Positions 1 through 9,062 are shown, numbered from the stretch's first letter. The stretch: DNA of 64,000 nucleotides from Lachnospiraceae bacterium (GCA_015057865.1 SVDH01000003.1:1-64000); one strand, 5' to 3'. A program made the numbers and translations. The notes: generated by a model not told the origin, from the sequence alone.

Positions 1-349
1 TTACTTCTCCGTCTTCCCTGATCAGATCCGACAATTCATCTGCAGTGAGGGTAAGCACATAAGATCCTTCACCTGTCATCTCGAAATCATCCAGCGAAAA
101 GCCGGCATCCCCTACCTTTGCTTCAGCCAGGACCGGTTCTGAATCCGCATCAGAAACGATGATGGAAATCCCGCAGTTATCCTCTCTGTAATAAGAGATC
201 CCATCATAAACATTTGCTTCCTCCATCTTCCACTCGATAAGAGGTCCGTCATTCTCTGAGGCCTCGGCATTTCGGGATCCGATCATCAATCCCCCGGCCA
301 ATGCGAGACATGCAATTGTAAATAATATTTTCCATCCTGTCTTTTTCAT
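1..349 (-). CDS. Secreted or lipid-exposed small protein, partial (runs off the left edge)
   Basis: The frame is open from an ATG at 349 to the window edge, giving 116 codons without a stop. The N-terminus (MKKTGWKILFTIACLALAGG) is a typical signal peptide with a basic start and a hydrophobic core, followed by NAEAS, a likely cleavage region. The rest is acidic and has no motif I recognise. It starts 37 bp after the stop of the kinase gene on the same strand, so the two are probably co-transcribed, and the protein may act outside the cell in the same process. The function is unknown and the C-terminus is not in the window. Confidence 0.6.
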   Translation of the reverse strand, partial: MKKTGWKILFTIACLALAGGLMIGSRNAEASENDGPLIEWKMEEANVYDGISYYREDNCGISIIVSDADSEPVLAEAKVGDAGFSLDDFEMTGEGSYVLTLTADELSDLIREDGEV

Positions 350-386
350 GTCTTTGCACACTCCGTTTCGTACATTTTATTCTGTC

Positions 387-2144
387 TCATTCAAACTGCG
401 TTCCCTCATCCTGCGTGCTCCCTGTTACATGAAAATAAGAAGCCATTTCATTCTCCGCGTTCAGGAGCGCGCTTTCGGTTTCCAGGTACAGTTTTTCAGA
501 AGATATCACCTGCTTTAACTCTGCGTGGACCGACAAATATTCCCCGGCAGACCGCACCGCTTTCTCCATTTCCTCTTTTGTGACCCCGGCACCCAGAAAG
601 CCCGGCAGATCCGTTGCGATCCGCGTCGCAATCTCCCGATAGATCGCAAGCGAAAACAGTTGTCCACCGGACTGTTCATCAGCACGTTCCGGATTCAATC
701 CGATCTCCATCAACAGGTCCCATAAGCGGCGGTACGAAAATGCGTCTTTTTCATCCGCCTGCGCCCATGTCTGACCGGCTGCTGCTTCTCCTGCGTAAAT
801 GTAGTAATCGGTAATCGCGATCAGGCTTTGCGCCGCCTTGCGATCTTCTTTGGGTAAATACGGATCATCCAGGATCTGCTTCAGATACCCGTTGGCCTCC
901 CGCTGTCCGTTTGGATAAAAGATGTAGTACTCCCTGCCCAGGTGAAACAGGAAAACAGCATAGCCTTTTGGGTTTTCCTTTTGAAAAATCATCTGATTTG
1001 ATACTGTTTCCTGTCCTGTATCCTGTGTGTCATTCAGGCTTTCATCCATCAGGATTTTTTCTTCCTGTGTGATCTCCCCATCTTCTGTCATGTCAGAAAG
1101 CATCCGTTCATAGGCCATCTCTTCATCCGGCTTTAGCCGGATCGCTTCTTTGTACCAGCCTGACGCTTCCGTAAGATCCTCTGTCTTTTCTGCCCTGCTG
1201 ATGCACGAAAGGTACTCGTTCCGAACTGACCTTGCTCCATATGCGGTAAGACCGGCTGCGGCCATCACTCCGATCACCATTATGAGACATCCCGTCATGA
1301 GCATTCGCCTATACTTTCCGCTGATCCGCTTCTTCGCGTCAGGTTTATCACCCAACCGTTCCAGCGCATCCGATAAGTCCTTGCAATCCCGATAGCGGCA
1401 TGCCGGTTCCGGCTGACAGCATTTTGCAATGATCTTTTCCAGCGGGCTACCGGACAGGTCGGGCCGGAACCGTCCAATCGGATAGATGACGAACTGCGTA
1501 TCCGCAGGACTGTATCCTGTCAGCAGATGATACAGTGTCGCACCCAGTGAATAGATATCCGTTGAGGGGTCAGTCTGTCTGTTCCCGCCAAACTGTTCCG
1601 GCGCAGCGTATCCTCGTGTACCAAGCCAGGTCGTATCTCCCTGATTCTCTCGCTTGTATTCCCGCGCTGTTCCGAAATCGATCAACGTCACCTGTCCGTC
1701 CGGACGCAGGATGATATTGCCCGGCTTCATATCCCGATAGATGATCGGCGGATTCTGACTGTGCAGATAATCCAACACCTGGCAAAGCTGCTTTCCCCAT
1801 GCGATCACAAGCCTTTCATCCTGCGGTCCGAACTGCCCGATGATCTGTTTTAAACTCTTTCCTTCAATGTAATCCATCACGATGACATAACTGTCAACGG
1901 AATCGATGATATCAATGATGACCGGCAGATTCGGATGATGCAGCTTTTTTAATACTTCGATCTCTGCTGCAAGACTTATCTCTCTGATGCCATCACGGCC
2001 GTCCACTTCCTTTCGGACTTCTTTGAGTGCCCAGATCTTGCCGACCCTCTCATTGACCGCCAGATACACAACACTCATGCCGCCCCGTCCGATCTCTCGT
2101 ATGATCCTGTATTTTCCGTCCAGAAGTGATCCTGTTTTTAGCAT
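387..2144 (-). CDS. Membrane-anchored PknB-type Ser/Thr protein kinase
   Basis: This is a 585-residue Hanks-type kinase. It shows the glycine loop (GRGGMSVVY near residue 20), the ATP lysine in ALKEV near 41, the catalytic loop YRDMKPGN near 136-143, DFG near 156 and APE near 182. One membrane segment follows at about 280-302, with an external C-terminal part of about 280 residues that resembles no PASTA repeat. The start at 2144 is preferred over the longer frame to 2195, because the extra 17 codons lie inside the terminator hairpin of the upstream gene. The external part may sense a signal; the substrate is unknown. The kinase assignment is firm. Confidence 0.9.
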   Translation of the reverse strand: MLKTGSLLDGKYRIIREIGRGGMSVVYLAVNERVGKIWALKEVRKEVDGRDGIREISLAAEIEVLKKLHHPNLPVIIDIIDSVDSYVIVMDYIEGKSLKQIIGQFGPQDERLVIAWGKQLCQVLDYLHSQNPPIIYRDMKPGNIILRPDGQVTLIDFGTAREYKRENQGDTTWLGTRGYAAPEQFGGNRQTDPSTDIYSLGATLYHLLTGYSPADTQFVIYPIGRFRPDLSGSPLEKIIAKCCQPEPACRYRDCKDLSDALERLGDKPDAKKRISGKYRRMLMTGCLIMVIGVMAAAGLTAYGARSVRNEYLSCISRAEKTEDLTEASGWYKEAIRLKPDEEMAYERMLSDMTEDGEITQEEKILMDESLNDTQDTGQETVSNQMIFQKENPKGYAVFLFHLGREYYIFYPNGQREANGYLKQILDDPYLPKEDRKAAQSLIAITDYYIYAGEAAAGQTWAQADEKDAFSYRRLWDLLMEIGLNPERADEQSGGQLFSLAIYREIATRIATDLPGFLGAGVTKEEMEKAVRSAGEYLSVHAELKQVISSEKLYLETESALLNAENEMASYFHVTGSTQDEGTQFE

Positions 2145-2160
2145 CCCGTTTCTCTTTAAA

Positions 2161-2192
2161 TAAAAGGAGCCCCTCCTGAAAACAGGAGGGGC
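2161..2192 (-). terminator. Terminator after the C_GCAxxG_C_C gene
   Basis: A 10-bp perfect stem (2169-2178 with 2183-2192) with an AAAA/TTTT loop is followed on the minus strand by a T-rich run. It lies directly downstream of the redox-protein stop and just upstream of the kinase start. Confidence 0.75.
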
Positions 2193-2210
2193 CATCCGTC
2201 ATCAACAGAT

Positions 2211-2597
2211 TTATCCGTATACCTCTTCGATCGTCTGTGCCGCAAAGCGGATGCATTCATCACAGGGACAGAGCACTTTTCCTGTCTCTTTCCCCTTAAT
2301 ATCGCCGCAAATCACAGCACCGCAATGCTTTTCAAACGCCTGGCACAGATCGCGGGCTTTGCCGGGCAGCTGCTTGCCCTTAAACTCCTTAAGTCCCATG
2401 ATTATCTGCGCGCCGACCAATGCGCCGCACGTCCCTTTCGCCGTCGCCATGCCGCCTAAAAATCCAGCTCCCAGACACGCTAATTTCTCCTCTGTCAGAT
2501 CGGTCAGATCCGCACAGGACACCAAAACGGACTGGCAGCAATTATAACCCTGATGGTGTATTTCTACTGCTTTCTTTCCTCTTTCCATCGTATTCAC
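2211..2597 (-). CDS. C_GCAxxG_C_C family redox protein
   Basis: This 128-residue cysteine-rich protein has the spacing of the C_GCAxxG_C_C family. It has a CC pair at 20-21, a CGALVGA motif at 57-63 and a C-terminal cluster including CPCDEC. The family is common in anaerobes and is thought to be redox-active or metal/cluster binding, but no reaction is established. It is transcribed away from the glutathione peroxidase/OhrR operon and shares the intergenic region with it, so it could respond to the same oxidative signal; that is inference. The family call rests on motif recognition. Confidence 0.8.
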   Translation of the reverse strand: MNTMERGKKAVEIHHQGYNCCQSVLVSCADLTDLTEEKLACLGAGFLGGMATAKGTCGALVGAQIIMGLKEFKGKQLPGKARDLCQAFEKHCGAVICGDIKGKETGKVLCPCDECIRFAAQTIEEVYG

Positions 2598-2757
2598 TTT
2601 TTACCTTTCAAAATCATGATTTCAAATTGTGAATCCACTATAACACAAGATTTTCGGAAATCAATAGGCCTTAAAAAAATGACCCTGATATCAGAAAAAA
2701 TAACGTCTGGAATTGCATTTTTGCCAAAAAAAATTCTCACAAAATTGCAAAAAACGA

Positions 2758-2785
2758 TTGACATTTCATTTGTATTGTTTACAAT
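2758..2785 (+). promoter_or_regulatory. Promoter of the glutathione peroxidase-ohrR operon
   Basis: The -35 TTGACA lies at 2758-2763 and the -10 TACAAT at 2780-2785, with a 16-bp spacer. The start codon follows at 2835 after an AGGAGG site at 2821-2826. Confidence 0.7.
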
Positions 2786-2794
2786 ATAATTGTA
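2780..2794. promoter_or_regulatory. OhrR operator
   Basis: The perfect inverted repeat TACAAT-ATA-ATTGTA overlaps the -10 box. It matches the OhrR box known from Bacillus ohrA promoters, and the regulator encoded two genes downstream is an OhrR homologue. Binding here would block the promoter until a peroxide oxidises the regulator. Confidence 0.75.
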
Positions 2795-2834
2795 CAAAAT
2801 ACTTTTGTCGGGTTTTATTTAGGAGGTATTTCAG

Positions 2835-3377
2835 ATGAGTATTTATGATTATTCCGTAACAGATCCAAAAGGGAATGAGATTTCTTTAAAAGATTATGAA
2901 GGTAAAGTGATCCTGGTTGTCAATACCGCGACCGGTTGTGGTTTTACACCGCATTATAAAGATCTGGAAGCGATGTATGAGAAGTATCATGAGCAGGGAC
3001 TTGAGATCATCGATGTTCCGTGCAATCAGTTTGCCGGCCAGACACCGGGAACCGATGAAGAGATTCACGAGTTCTGCACATTGAAATACAACACCCAGTT
3101 CCCACAGATGAAAAAATCTGATGTAAACGGTGAGAACGCGCTTCCGCTGTTTGATTACTTAAAGAGCCAGAAGGGTTTTGAAGGATTTGGAAAAGGCCCG
3201 AAAGCGCTGATGATGGCAGGTGTTCTGAAAAAAGTAGATAAGAACTATAAAAACACGCCGGACATCAAATGGAACTTTACAAAATTTGTGATCGATCGCG
3301 AGGGTACAGTTGTAGCACGCTTTGAGCCGACTGCGCCGATGGAAGAAGTCGCAGCCTGTGTTGGTTCTCTAATCTAA
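2835..3377 (+). CDS. Glutathione peroxidase family protein (thiol peroxidase)
   Basis: This 180-residue GPx-fold peroxidase reduces hydroperoxides in the cytoplasm. In Clostridia the reductant is normally thioredoxin rather than glutathione. The peroxidatic residue is Cys35 in NTATGCGFTP, so it is a cysteine and not a selenocysteine enzyme. The Gln of the PCNQFAG motif and the Trp of KWNFTKFVID complete the active site. The extra Cys in the PCNQF motif could resolve the sulfenic acid. It is the first gene of an operon with ohrR, 44 bp away, and sits behind the OhrR box, so induction by organic peroxides is expected. AGGAGG precedes the ATG. Confidence 0.93.
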   Translation: MSIYDYSVTDPKGNEISLKDYEGKVILVVNTATGCGFTPHYKDLEAMYEKYHEQGLEIIDVPCNQFAGQTPGTDEEIHEFCTLKYNTQFPQMKKSDVNGENALPLFDYLKSQKGFEGFGKGPKALMMAGVLKKVDKNYKNTPDIKWNFTKFVIDREGTVVARFEPTAPMEEVAACVGSLI

Positions 3378-3421
3378 GTATTCAGATAACGGAACTGATA
3401 TCCTTTAGGAGATGATGGTTC

Positions 3422-3874
3422 ATGAGTAAAACATCCACAATGGAAACTGCATCATATGAAGCTCTGAAGCTTGAAAACCAGTTTTGTTTCCCACTGTATG
3501 CGTGTGCCAGACAGGTGGTGCGTCTTTACACACCTTATCTGAATGAACTTGGTATTACCTATACCCAGTACATCACACTGATGGTCTTATGGGAAAAGGG
3601 CGATGTGCCGATCAAGGAACTGACCAAGGCACTTTACCTCGATACCGGCACGATGACACCGCTTCTTCGAAAGATGGAGCAAAACGGTCTGATCACGCGC
3701 ACCAGAAGCAAAGAGGACGAGCGTGTTGTCACAATCTCTTTGACAGACAAAGGATGGGCGCTTCGTGAGAAAGCGGCATCGATCCCCGCTGCTGTCGGCA
3801 GCTGCATCGATCTGCCGCAGGAAGATGCACAGAAGCTATATCAGACTCTGTATCAGATCTTAAACGCGCTTTAG
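3422..3874 (+). CDS. ohrR: OhrR-like organic peroxide sensor, MarR family
   Basis: This 150-residue MarR-type winged-helix repressor contains the OhrR signature near the N-terminus, LENQFCFPLYA, with the peroxide-sensing Cys22. A second Cys at 28 is unusual for the one-Cys type. The DNA-binding region includes GTMTPLLRKMEQNGLI, and the wing carries the EDERVV motif. OhrR is oxidised at the sensing Cys and released from its operator. A matching operator lies at 2780-2794 in front of this operon, so it most likely represses the peroxidase and itself. The start has an AGGAG site. Confidence 0.88.
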   Translation: MSKTSTMETASYEALKLENQFCFPLYACARQVVRLYTPYLNELGITYTQYITLMVLWEKGDVPIKELTKALYLDTGTMTPLLRKMEQNGLITRTRSKEDERVVTISLTDKGWALREKAASIPAAVGSCIDLPQEDAQKLYQTLYQILNAL

Positions 3875-3884
3875 ACAAACATTG

Positions 3885-3921
3885 AAAAAGAAGCGGAGAG
3901 CCTTGCTCCCCGCTTCTTTTT
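3885..3921. terminator. Bidirectional terminator between ohrR and the DUF937 gene
   Basis: A 12-bp stem (AAAAAGAAGCGG with CCGCTTCTTTTT) gives a T run on both strands and separates two convergent genes. Confidence 0.85.
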
Positions 3922-3938
3922 ATGATTGCTGTCAACCC

Positions 3939-4589
3939 TTATTTCATGAATGCGGACAGTGCCTGTAACAATGCGCTTCCGTCCATCTGACTGTTATCTT
4001 CTTTCCCGGATGCCTGTGCACCGCCGCCAAGAAGACTTCCCAGCAGGCCGCCGCCTGATCCGCCGCCAAGAAGAGATCCTAACATGCCCAGACCGCCTGC
4101 GCCGCCTGATCCGCCTGCACTTCCACCAAACATTCCCATCACATCTGAAAGATCCAGACCGTCGCTTAAGTCAACGCCGGATGTATGTGTCGCTGCTGCG
4201 GAAACGCCGCTCATCAAAGCCGGTGCCATGCTGTTCAATGCTGTGCTGACCTGATTCTGGCTCATACCGGTTTCAGAAGAAAGGGAGCTTAAAATGTCAG
4301 CGGACTGGCCACCCAGAATATGTCCCATGATCTTTTCGCCGTCTTCTTCATCGGCATTCGTAATCTGATTTGCCATATCTTTTTTGCTGTTATGCTGTGT
4401 CAATGCATTTGCCAGAGACTGTGCCCCGCTCTGGGAGGAAGCATTTTTCGTCATCATCTTAATGATGATCGGCAAAGCCAAAGCGATCAGCATCGAAATC
4501 TGTTTACTGGATGCGCCTGTTTTCTCTGTCAGTGTGTTCACTGAAGATTCTGTCGACATACTGCCCTGAAGCATTTGAAATAAATCCAT
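3939..4589 (-). CDS. DUF937 family protein
   Basis: This protein has about 216 residues. The N-terminal half fits DUF937: a MDLFQMLQGSMS start, the segment TGASSKQISMLIALALPIII and a following KNASSQSGAQSL stretch. The second half is low complexity, rich in Gly, Ser and Leu, with repeated GSLLGGG units. The start at 4589 is chosen because AAGGAGATAAG precedes it; the longer frame to 4628 has no such site. The role of the family is not established. It is a single gene between two terminators or opposing genes. Confidence 0.8.
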   Translation of the reverse strand: MDLFQMLQGSMSTESSVNTLTEKTGASSKQISMLIALALPIIIKMMTKNASSQSGAQSLANALTQHNSKKDMANQITNADEEDGEKIMGHILGGQSADILSSLSSETGMSQNQVSTALNSMAPALMSGVSAAATHTSGVDLSDGLDLSDVMGMFGGSAGGSGGAGGLGMLGSLLGGGSGGGLLGSLLGGGAQASGKEDNSQMDGSALLQALSAFMK

Positions 4590-4731
4590 CTTATCTCCTT
4601 TCCTTCGCATTGATAACAGCGAAATCAAATCCTATATTTATATTTAAATTATACTTATTCTGATGGAATTGCTCAAGACAAAATATATCTGTTATAATGA
4701 TACGAAATATCAAACCATGGAAAGATCACTT

Positions 4732-6570
4732 ATGAATCAGCAATTTATTCCAACAACCTTAAAAGAACTGAATCAGCGCGGCATTTCGCAGCCGGATTTT
4801 GTCTATGTCTCAGGAGACGCGTATGTTGACCACCCATCCTTCGGTCCTGCACTGATCTGCAGGCTCTTAGAATCAAGGGGATACTCTGTCGGCATGATCG
4901 CGCAGCCGGACTGGAACGATCCGGAAAGCATCCGTGTATTTGGCGAACCAAGGTTAGCCTTTCTGGTCTCATCCGGCAACATGGATTCGATGGTCAATCA
5001 CTATACTGTCGCCAAGCACCATCGAAAGACCGATGCGTTTTCTCCCGGCGGGAAAATGGGACTGCGTCCGGACAGAGCTGTGATCGTCTATGGAAACCTG
5101 ATTCGGAAAACCTATAAGAAAACTCCTGTGATCATCGGTGGACTTGAAGCAAGCTTAAGGCGCCTCGGACACTACGACTACTGGTCTGATTCCGTACGGC
5201 GTTCCATTCTGCTGGATTCCGGGGCCGATCTGATCTCCTATGGCATGGGCGAACACTCCATCATTGAGATCGCAGAAGCCCTTGACGCTGGCATCGCTGT
5301 CAGTGATATTTCCTTCATTCCGGGTACCGTTTATAAGACCCGCCGCGAGGAGGATATTTATGATGCCATCCGGCTGCCGGATTTTGAAGACATCCGGTCT
5401 GACAGAGCTGCTTATGCAAAAAGCTTCCGGATCCAATATGAAAATACCGATCCGTTTCAGGCCGGCCGCCTCTACGAAACGTATGACGGTGCTCTGTTTG
5501 TCGTTCAGAACCCGCCGGCTGTTCCCCTGACGGAACTGGAAATGGATGACATCTACGCACTGCCGTTTACCAGATCTTCTCATCCGTCTTATGACAAAGA
5601 GGGCGGCATCCCTGCCCTGTCTGAGATCCGGTTCAGTATCACTGCAAATCGCGGCTGCTTTGGCGGCTGCAGTTTCTGCGCCCTGACATTCCATCAGGGA
5701 CGTATCATCCAGACCAGAAGCGAAGCATCCATTATTGCGGAAGCGGAGCAGATGACAAAAGATCCTGCTTTCAAAGGATACATCCACGACGTCGGCGGAC
5801 CGACTGCAAACTTTTTTACCCCTGCCTGCAGCAAACAAATGACATATGGTGCCTGCAAGCACAGACAATGCCTTTTCCCTGAGCCGTGCTCCAACTTAAA
5901 AGCGGACCATTCCGCATATGTCAGGCTGTTAAAAAAGCTGCGCCAGATCCCGGGTGTCAAAAAGGTGTTCATCCGTTCCGGCATCCGGTTCGATTACATC
6001 CTGGCCGACCCGAAAAAAGAATTCTTAAAAGAGCTCTGTGCGCATCATATCAGCGGACAGCTCCGTGTCGCGCCGGAACACGTCTGTGACGAAGTCCTCT
6101 CCTGTATGGGCAAACCGAAAAACGCCGTCTATGAGAGATTCACAAAAGAATTCAACCGTGTAAACGGACAACTGAAAAAGGAACAGTATCTCGTTCCCTA
6201 CCTGATGTCTTCCCATCCGGGAAGCACGCTTAAGCACGCGATCGATCTGGCACTATATCTGAAAAAACATAAGATCCGGCCGGAGCAGGTACAGGATTTC
6301 TATCCGACCCCCGGTACCGTTTCCACCTGTATGTACCATACGGGGTTGAATCCATTGACTATGAAAAAAGTGCACATCACGCGCAACCCTCATGAAAAAG
6401 CACTGCAGCGCGCACTGATGCAGTATTGGGATCCGAAAAACCATGATCTGGTAAAAGAAGCATTGATAAAGGGTGGCAGGACAGATCTGATCGGGTTTGA
6501 TCAAAACTGTCTCATACCACCCCGAAAGATTTCCGGTCATAAAAAACCAAAAAAGAATAAGCGGAAATAG
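4732..6570 (+). CDS. YgiQ-family radical SAM protein (UPF0313)
   Basis: This is a radical SAM enzyme of about 612 residues. The SAM cluster motif CxxxCxxC lies in NRGCFGGCSFCAL at about residues 308-315. The N-terminal region resembles a cobalamin-binding-like fold typical of YgiQ proteins, and the C-terminus is lysine-rich. The length matches the family. The reaction of YgiQ proteins is not known. The start at 4732 is chosen for its GGAAAGA site; an upstream ATG at 4663 lacks one. It is divergent from the DUF937 gene and appears to be transcribed alone. Confidence 0.9.
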   Translation: MNQQFIPTTLKELNQRGISQPDFVYVSGDAYVDHPSFGPALICRLLESRGYSVGMIAQPDWNDPESIRVFGEPRLAFLVSSGNMDSMVNHYTVAKHHRKTDAFSPGGKMGLRPDRAVIVYGNLIRKTYKKTPVIIGGLEASLRRLGHYDYWSDSVRRSILLDSGADLISYGMGEHSIIEIAEALDAGIAVSDISFIPGTVYKTRREEDIYDAIRLPDFEDIRSDRAAYAKSFRIQYENTDPFQAGRLYETYDGALFVVQNPPAVPLTELEMDDIYALPFTRSSHPSYDKEGGIPALSEIRFSITANRGCFGGCSFCALTFHQGRIIQTRSEASIIAEAEQMTKDPAFKGYIHDVGGPTANFFTPACSKQMTYGACKHRQCLFPEPCSNLKADHSAYVRLLKKLRQIPGVKKVFIRSGIRFDYILADPKKEFLKELCAHHISGQLRVAPEHVCDEVLSCMGKPKNAVYERFTKEFNRVNGQLKKEQYLVPYLMSSHPGSTLKHAIDLALYLKKHKIRPEQVQDFYPTPGTVSTCMYHTGLNPLTMKKVHITRNPHEKALQRALMQYWDPKNHDLVKEALIKGGRTDLIGFDQNCLIPPRKISGHKKPKKNKRK

Positions 6571-6571
6571 A

Positions 6572-8053
6572 TTATTTGTGATACAGCTTATTGGTCGAAT
6601 ACTGTGCTTCGCAGGTCAGATTGATTCCAAGCTGTTTAAAGCTTCTCTCATCAACCGCTGACAGGATAACAGAGGAATGTGCTTCGCAGCCTTTCAGCAT
6701 GGAAAGCTGCTCCATCGCTGCCTCTGCAGCCGCATCTGTCTCTGCACTGATCGTCAATGCGATCAGGATCTCATTGATATGAAGATGCGGATTCCTGTTT
6801 CCGAAATGCTCTACCTTTAAATGCTGGATCGGACGGATGACATCCGGTGAGATCAGCTTCACTTCATCATCAAGTCCGGCCAGAACCTTTAATGCATTCA
6901 AAAGCATTGCAGAAGATGCGCCCAGAAGATCTGACGTCTTACCGGTTACGATCTGCCCATCCGGCAATTCGATCGCTGCTGCCGGATTGCCTGTCACCTC
7001 TGCTTTCTGGTTGGCCGCTGCAGCAACAGGACGGTCCGCCATGGTAAGACCCGCCTTCTGCAAAATCAGCTCAAGCCGGTTCGCGTCTTCCTCGGAACCG
7101 CTTCCCTTCCGGATCTGACACAGCTCATTGTAATACCTTCTGATGATTTCCTGGTTGGCTGCTGCCCGAACCGCTTCATCATCAAAAATACAGTTTCCGG
7201 CCATATTTACGCCCATATCCGTCGGCGAATTATACGGCGACTCTCCGTAGATCTTCTGGAAGATGGCTTTTAATACCGGGAACACTTCCACATCTCGGTT
7301 GTAATTCACCGTCGTCTCACCATATGCTTCAAGGTGGAACGGATCGATGATATTTACATCATTCAGGTCAGCCGTTGCAGCTTCATATGCCAGATTCACA
7401 GGATGATGCAGCGCAAGATTCCAGATCGGGAAAGTCTCAAACTTTGCGTATCCTGCTTTTACGCCGCGCTGGTTTTCATGATACAGCTGGGAAAGGCAGA
7501 CAGCCATCTTTCCGCTGCCCGGTCCCGGCGCCGTTACGATCACGAGCGAACGCTTCGTCTCGATATACTCATTCTTTCCAAAGCCTTCCTCACTGATGAT
7601 CTTTTCGATATTATTCGGATATCCGCTGATACTGTAATGGCGATAAACCTTAATGCCCAGTTCTTCCACCCGCTTCTGGAAAGCGACTGCGCTCTCCTGA
7701 CCTTCAAATCTGGTCAGAACGACACTTCCGACATACAGGCCGTACTCACGGAACGCATCGATCAGACGGAGCACATCCAGATCGTAAGTGATTCCAATAT
7801 CTCCACGCACTTTGTTTTTCTCAATATCGTTGGCATTGATGACGGTCACGACTTCTACATCATCGCGAATCTGCGCAAGCATACGGATCTTACTGTCCGG
7901 CTCAAACCCCGGCAAAACTCTCGATGCATGAAAATCGTCAAATAGCTTTCCGCCAAATTCCAGATATAGTTTGCCGCCAAAGTTCTGAATCCGTTCTTTA
8001 ATCTTTGCCGACTGCGTCTGCAGATATTTCTCGTTATCAAATCCGATCTTCAT
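6572..8053 (-). CDS. DUF1846 (UPF0371) family protein
   Basis: This 493-residue protein matches the DUF1846 family over its full length: the start MKIGFDNEKYLQTQSAKI, a glycine-rich loop VTAPGPGSGKMAVC near residue 175 that resembles a nucleotide- or phosphate-binding loop, and the NIIDPFHLEAYGETTVNYNRD region. The function is not established. The start at 8053 follows GGAG; the upstream extension to 8140 runs through a hairpin. Its stop is 1 bp from the stop of the convergent radical SAM gene. A promoter and a terminator-like hairpin precede it. Confidence 0.85.
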   Translation of the reverse strand: MKIGFDNEKYLQTQSAKIKERIQNFGGKLYLEFGGKLFDDFHASRVLPGFEPDSKIRMLAQIRDDVEVVTVINANDIEKNKVRGDIGITYDLDVLRLIDAFREYGLYVGSVVLTRFEGQESAVAFQKRVEELGIKVYRHYSISGYPNNIEKIISEEGFGKNEYIETKRSLVIVTAPGPGSGKMAVCLSQLYHENQRGVKAGYAKFETFPIWNLALHHPVNLAYEAATADLNDVNIIDPFHLEAYGETTVNYNRDVEVFPVLKAIFQKIYGESPYNSPTDMGVNMAGNCIFDDEAVRAAANQEIIRRYYNELCQIRKGSGSEEDANRLELILQKAGLTMADRPVAAAANQKAEVTGNPAAAIELPDGQIVTGKTSDLLGASSAMLLNALKVLAGLDDEVKLISPDVIRPIQHLKVEHFGNRNPHLHINEILIALTISAETDAAAEAAMEQLSMLKGCEAHSSVILSAVDERSFKQLGINLTCEAQYSTNKLYHK

Positions 8054-8086
8054 AAAACTCTTTCTCCAACTAAACCAATCTCTTAA

Positions 8087-8130
8087 AAATAGACACAGAC
8101 CGCCGGAGTTCGTCTTCTCTGACGGTCTGT
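8087..8130 (-). terminator. Terminator-like hairpin between the SPFH operon and DUF1846
   Basis: The 8-bp stem ACAGACCG/CGGTCTGT (8095-8102 with 8123-8130) is followed on the minus strand by ATTTTTAA. It may end the upstream SPFH operon. Because a promoter-like pair lies just upstream (8147-8175), it may also sit in the leader of the DUF1846 gene. Confidence 0.55.
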
Positions 8131-8146
8131 TTAAAATCACTGTCTT

Positions 8147-8175
8147 ATTGTACGACTTTTTTTTTGATTTTGCAA
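8147..8175 (-). promoter_or_regulatory. Candidate promoter of the DUF1846 gene
   Basis: On the minus strand TTGCAA (8170-8175) and TACAAT (8147-8152) are separated by exactly 17 bp. Confidence 0.45.
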
Positions 8176-8195
8176 TGCAATATCCATGAAAAAGT

Positions 8196-9038
8196 TTATC
8201 CTACTGCACCGCCGCAGTATTCGCAGCATCCGTTTGCATCCGGTATGGTCGTCGCACCGCAATTCGGGCACTGTACTGCCTGTTTCGGCGCATTGGCTGC
8301 CATCTCTTCCTGACGTACATCCTGACGTGCCTGCAGAAGTGTCATCTTGATCTCATTCGCCATATCCTGATACATCTGGATCTCGGGATTTGCCACTGTT
8401 CCCGCCTGCATCGTATTATTTGCCATCGCTCCAGTGATACCGGCAGCAATCGCACCTGCAAGTCCATTACCGGCATTGATCGATACATTCCCGCGTGCCG
8501 GCTGCACATACCCGGTCTGACCAGTATGTACTTCCCTGTCATTTAACCGGAATGTCATCTCATCAAAATACGGATGGTTGACATGGATCGTGCAGTCAAA
8601 ATCATAGGAATAATCATACACAGGCGGATTGTAGCTGACTTCCTTGCCATCGGCAGTCTTACGCTTCTCCTCATGCTTATGCTCTTCTGTATTCAGCGTA
8701 ACACCGGTTACCATCCCAAAATCCAGCACATCCGGATTCTCATCCTGCCATTTTCTGGCATTCGTAACCAGGAACTTCTTCGCGTTTTCGTCCAGCAGCA
8801 CTTTATAGTTATCACCGATCGTTCTGGTGACATTAAAGTTCTTTACCGCTTCCTTGTTTGCTTCGCGGTATTCAAGCTGTGCCCTGATATCTGCTACTGT
8901 ACTTTTCTTCCGCTCAGAAAACCAGGGGGAAAGCTTTTTGGTGCACTCCTTGCAGAGGTTGCCGTCTTCTACTTTCCGTGCAAACAGTTTGATCTTTTCC
9001 CCGCAAATGTCACAAGATTTTTTGTCAAAAAGTCCCAT
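8196..9038 (-). CDS. DUF4428-like zinc-ribbon protein
   Basis: This protein has about 280 residues. The N-terminus carries a treble-clef type CDICGEKI...CKEC zinc motif as in DUF4428. The middle is a beta-rich domain of unknown fold, then a small Gly/Ala-rich hydrophobic stretch, and the C-terminus ends in a second zinc ribbon, CPNCGAT...CCEYCGG. The start at 9038 has AGGAGG 9 bp upstream; the GTG at 9047 overlaps that site. It lies 24 bp after the SPFH gene and surely belongs to the same operon. The paired zinc ribbons suggest a protein-binding or membrane-linked partner of the SPFH protein; this is inference. Confidence 0.7.
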   Translation of the reverse strand: MGLFDKKSCDICGEKIKLFARKVEDGNLCKECTKKLSPWFSERKKSTVADIRAQLEYREANKEAVKNFNVTRTIGDNYKVLLDENAKKFLVTNARKWQDENPDVLDFGMVTGVTLNTEEHKHEEKRKTADGKEVSYNPPVYDYSYDFDCTIHVNHPYFDEMTFRLNDREVHTGQTGYVQPARGNVSINAGNGLAGAIAAGITGAMANNTMQAGTVANPEIQMYQDMANEIKMTLLQARQDVRQEEMAANAPKQAVQCPNCGATTIPDANGCCEYCGGAVG

Positions 9039-9062
9039 CTTCAGCACCTCCTCCTGGTCATT

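Noticed and set aside
2145-2195. 17-residue N-terminal extension of the Ser/Thr kinase
   Set aside because: It runs through a terminator hairpin and the ATG at 2144 gives a normal kinase start.
5155-5868. Minus-strand frame of 237 codons within the YgiQ gene
   Set aside because: It is antisense to the radical SAM core and contains no family pattern.
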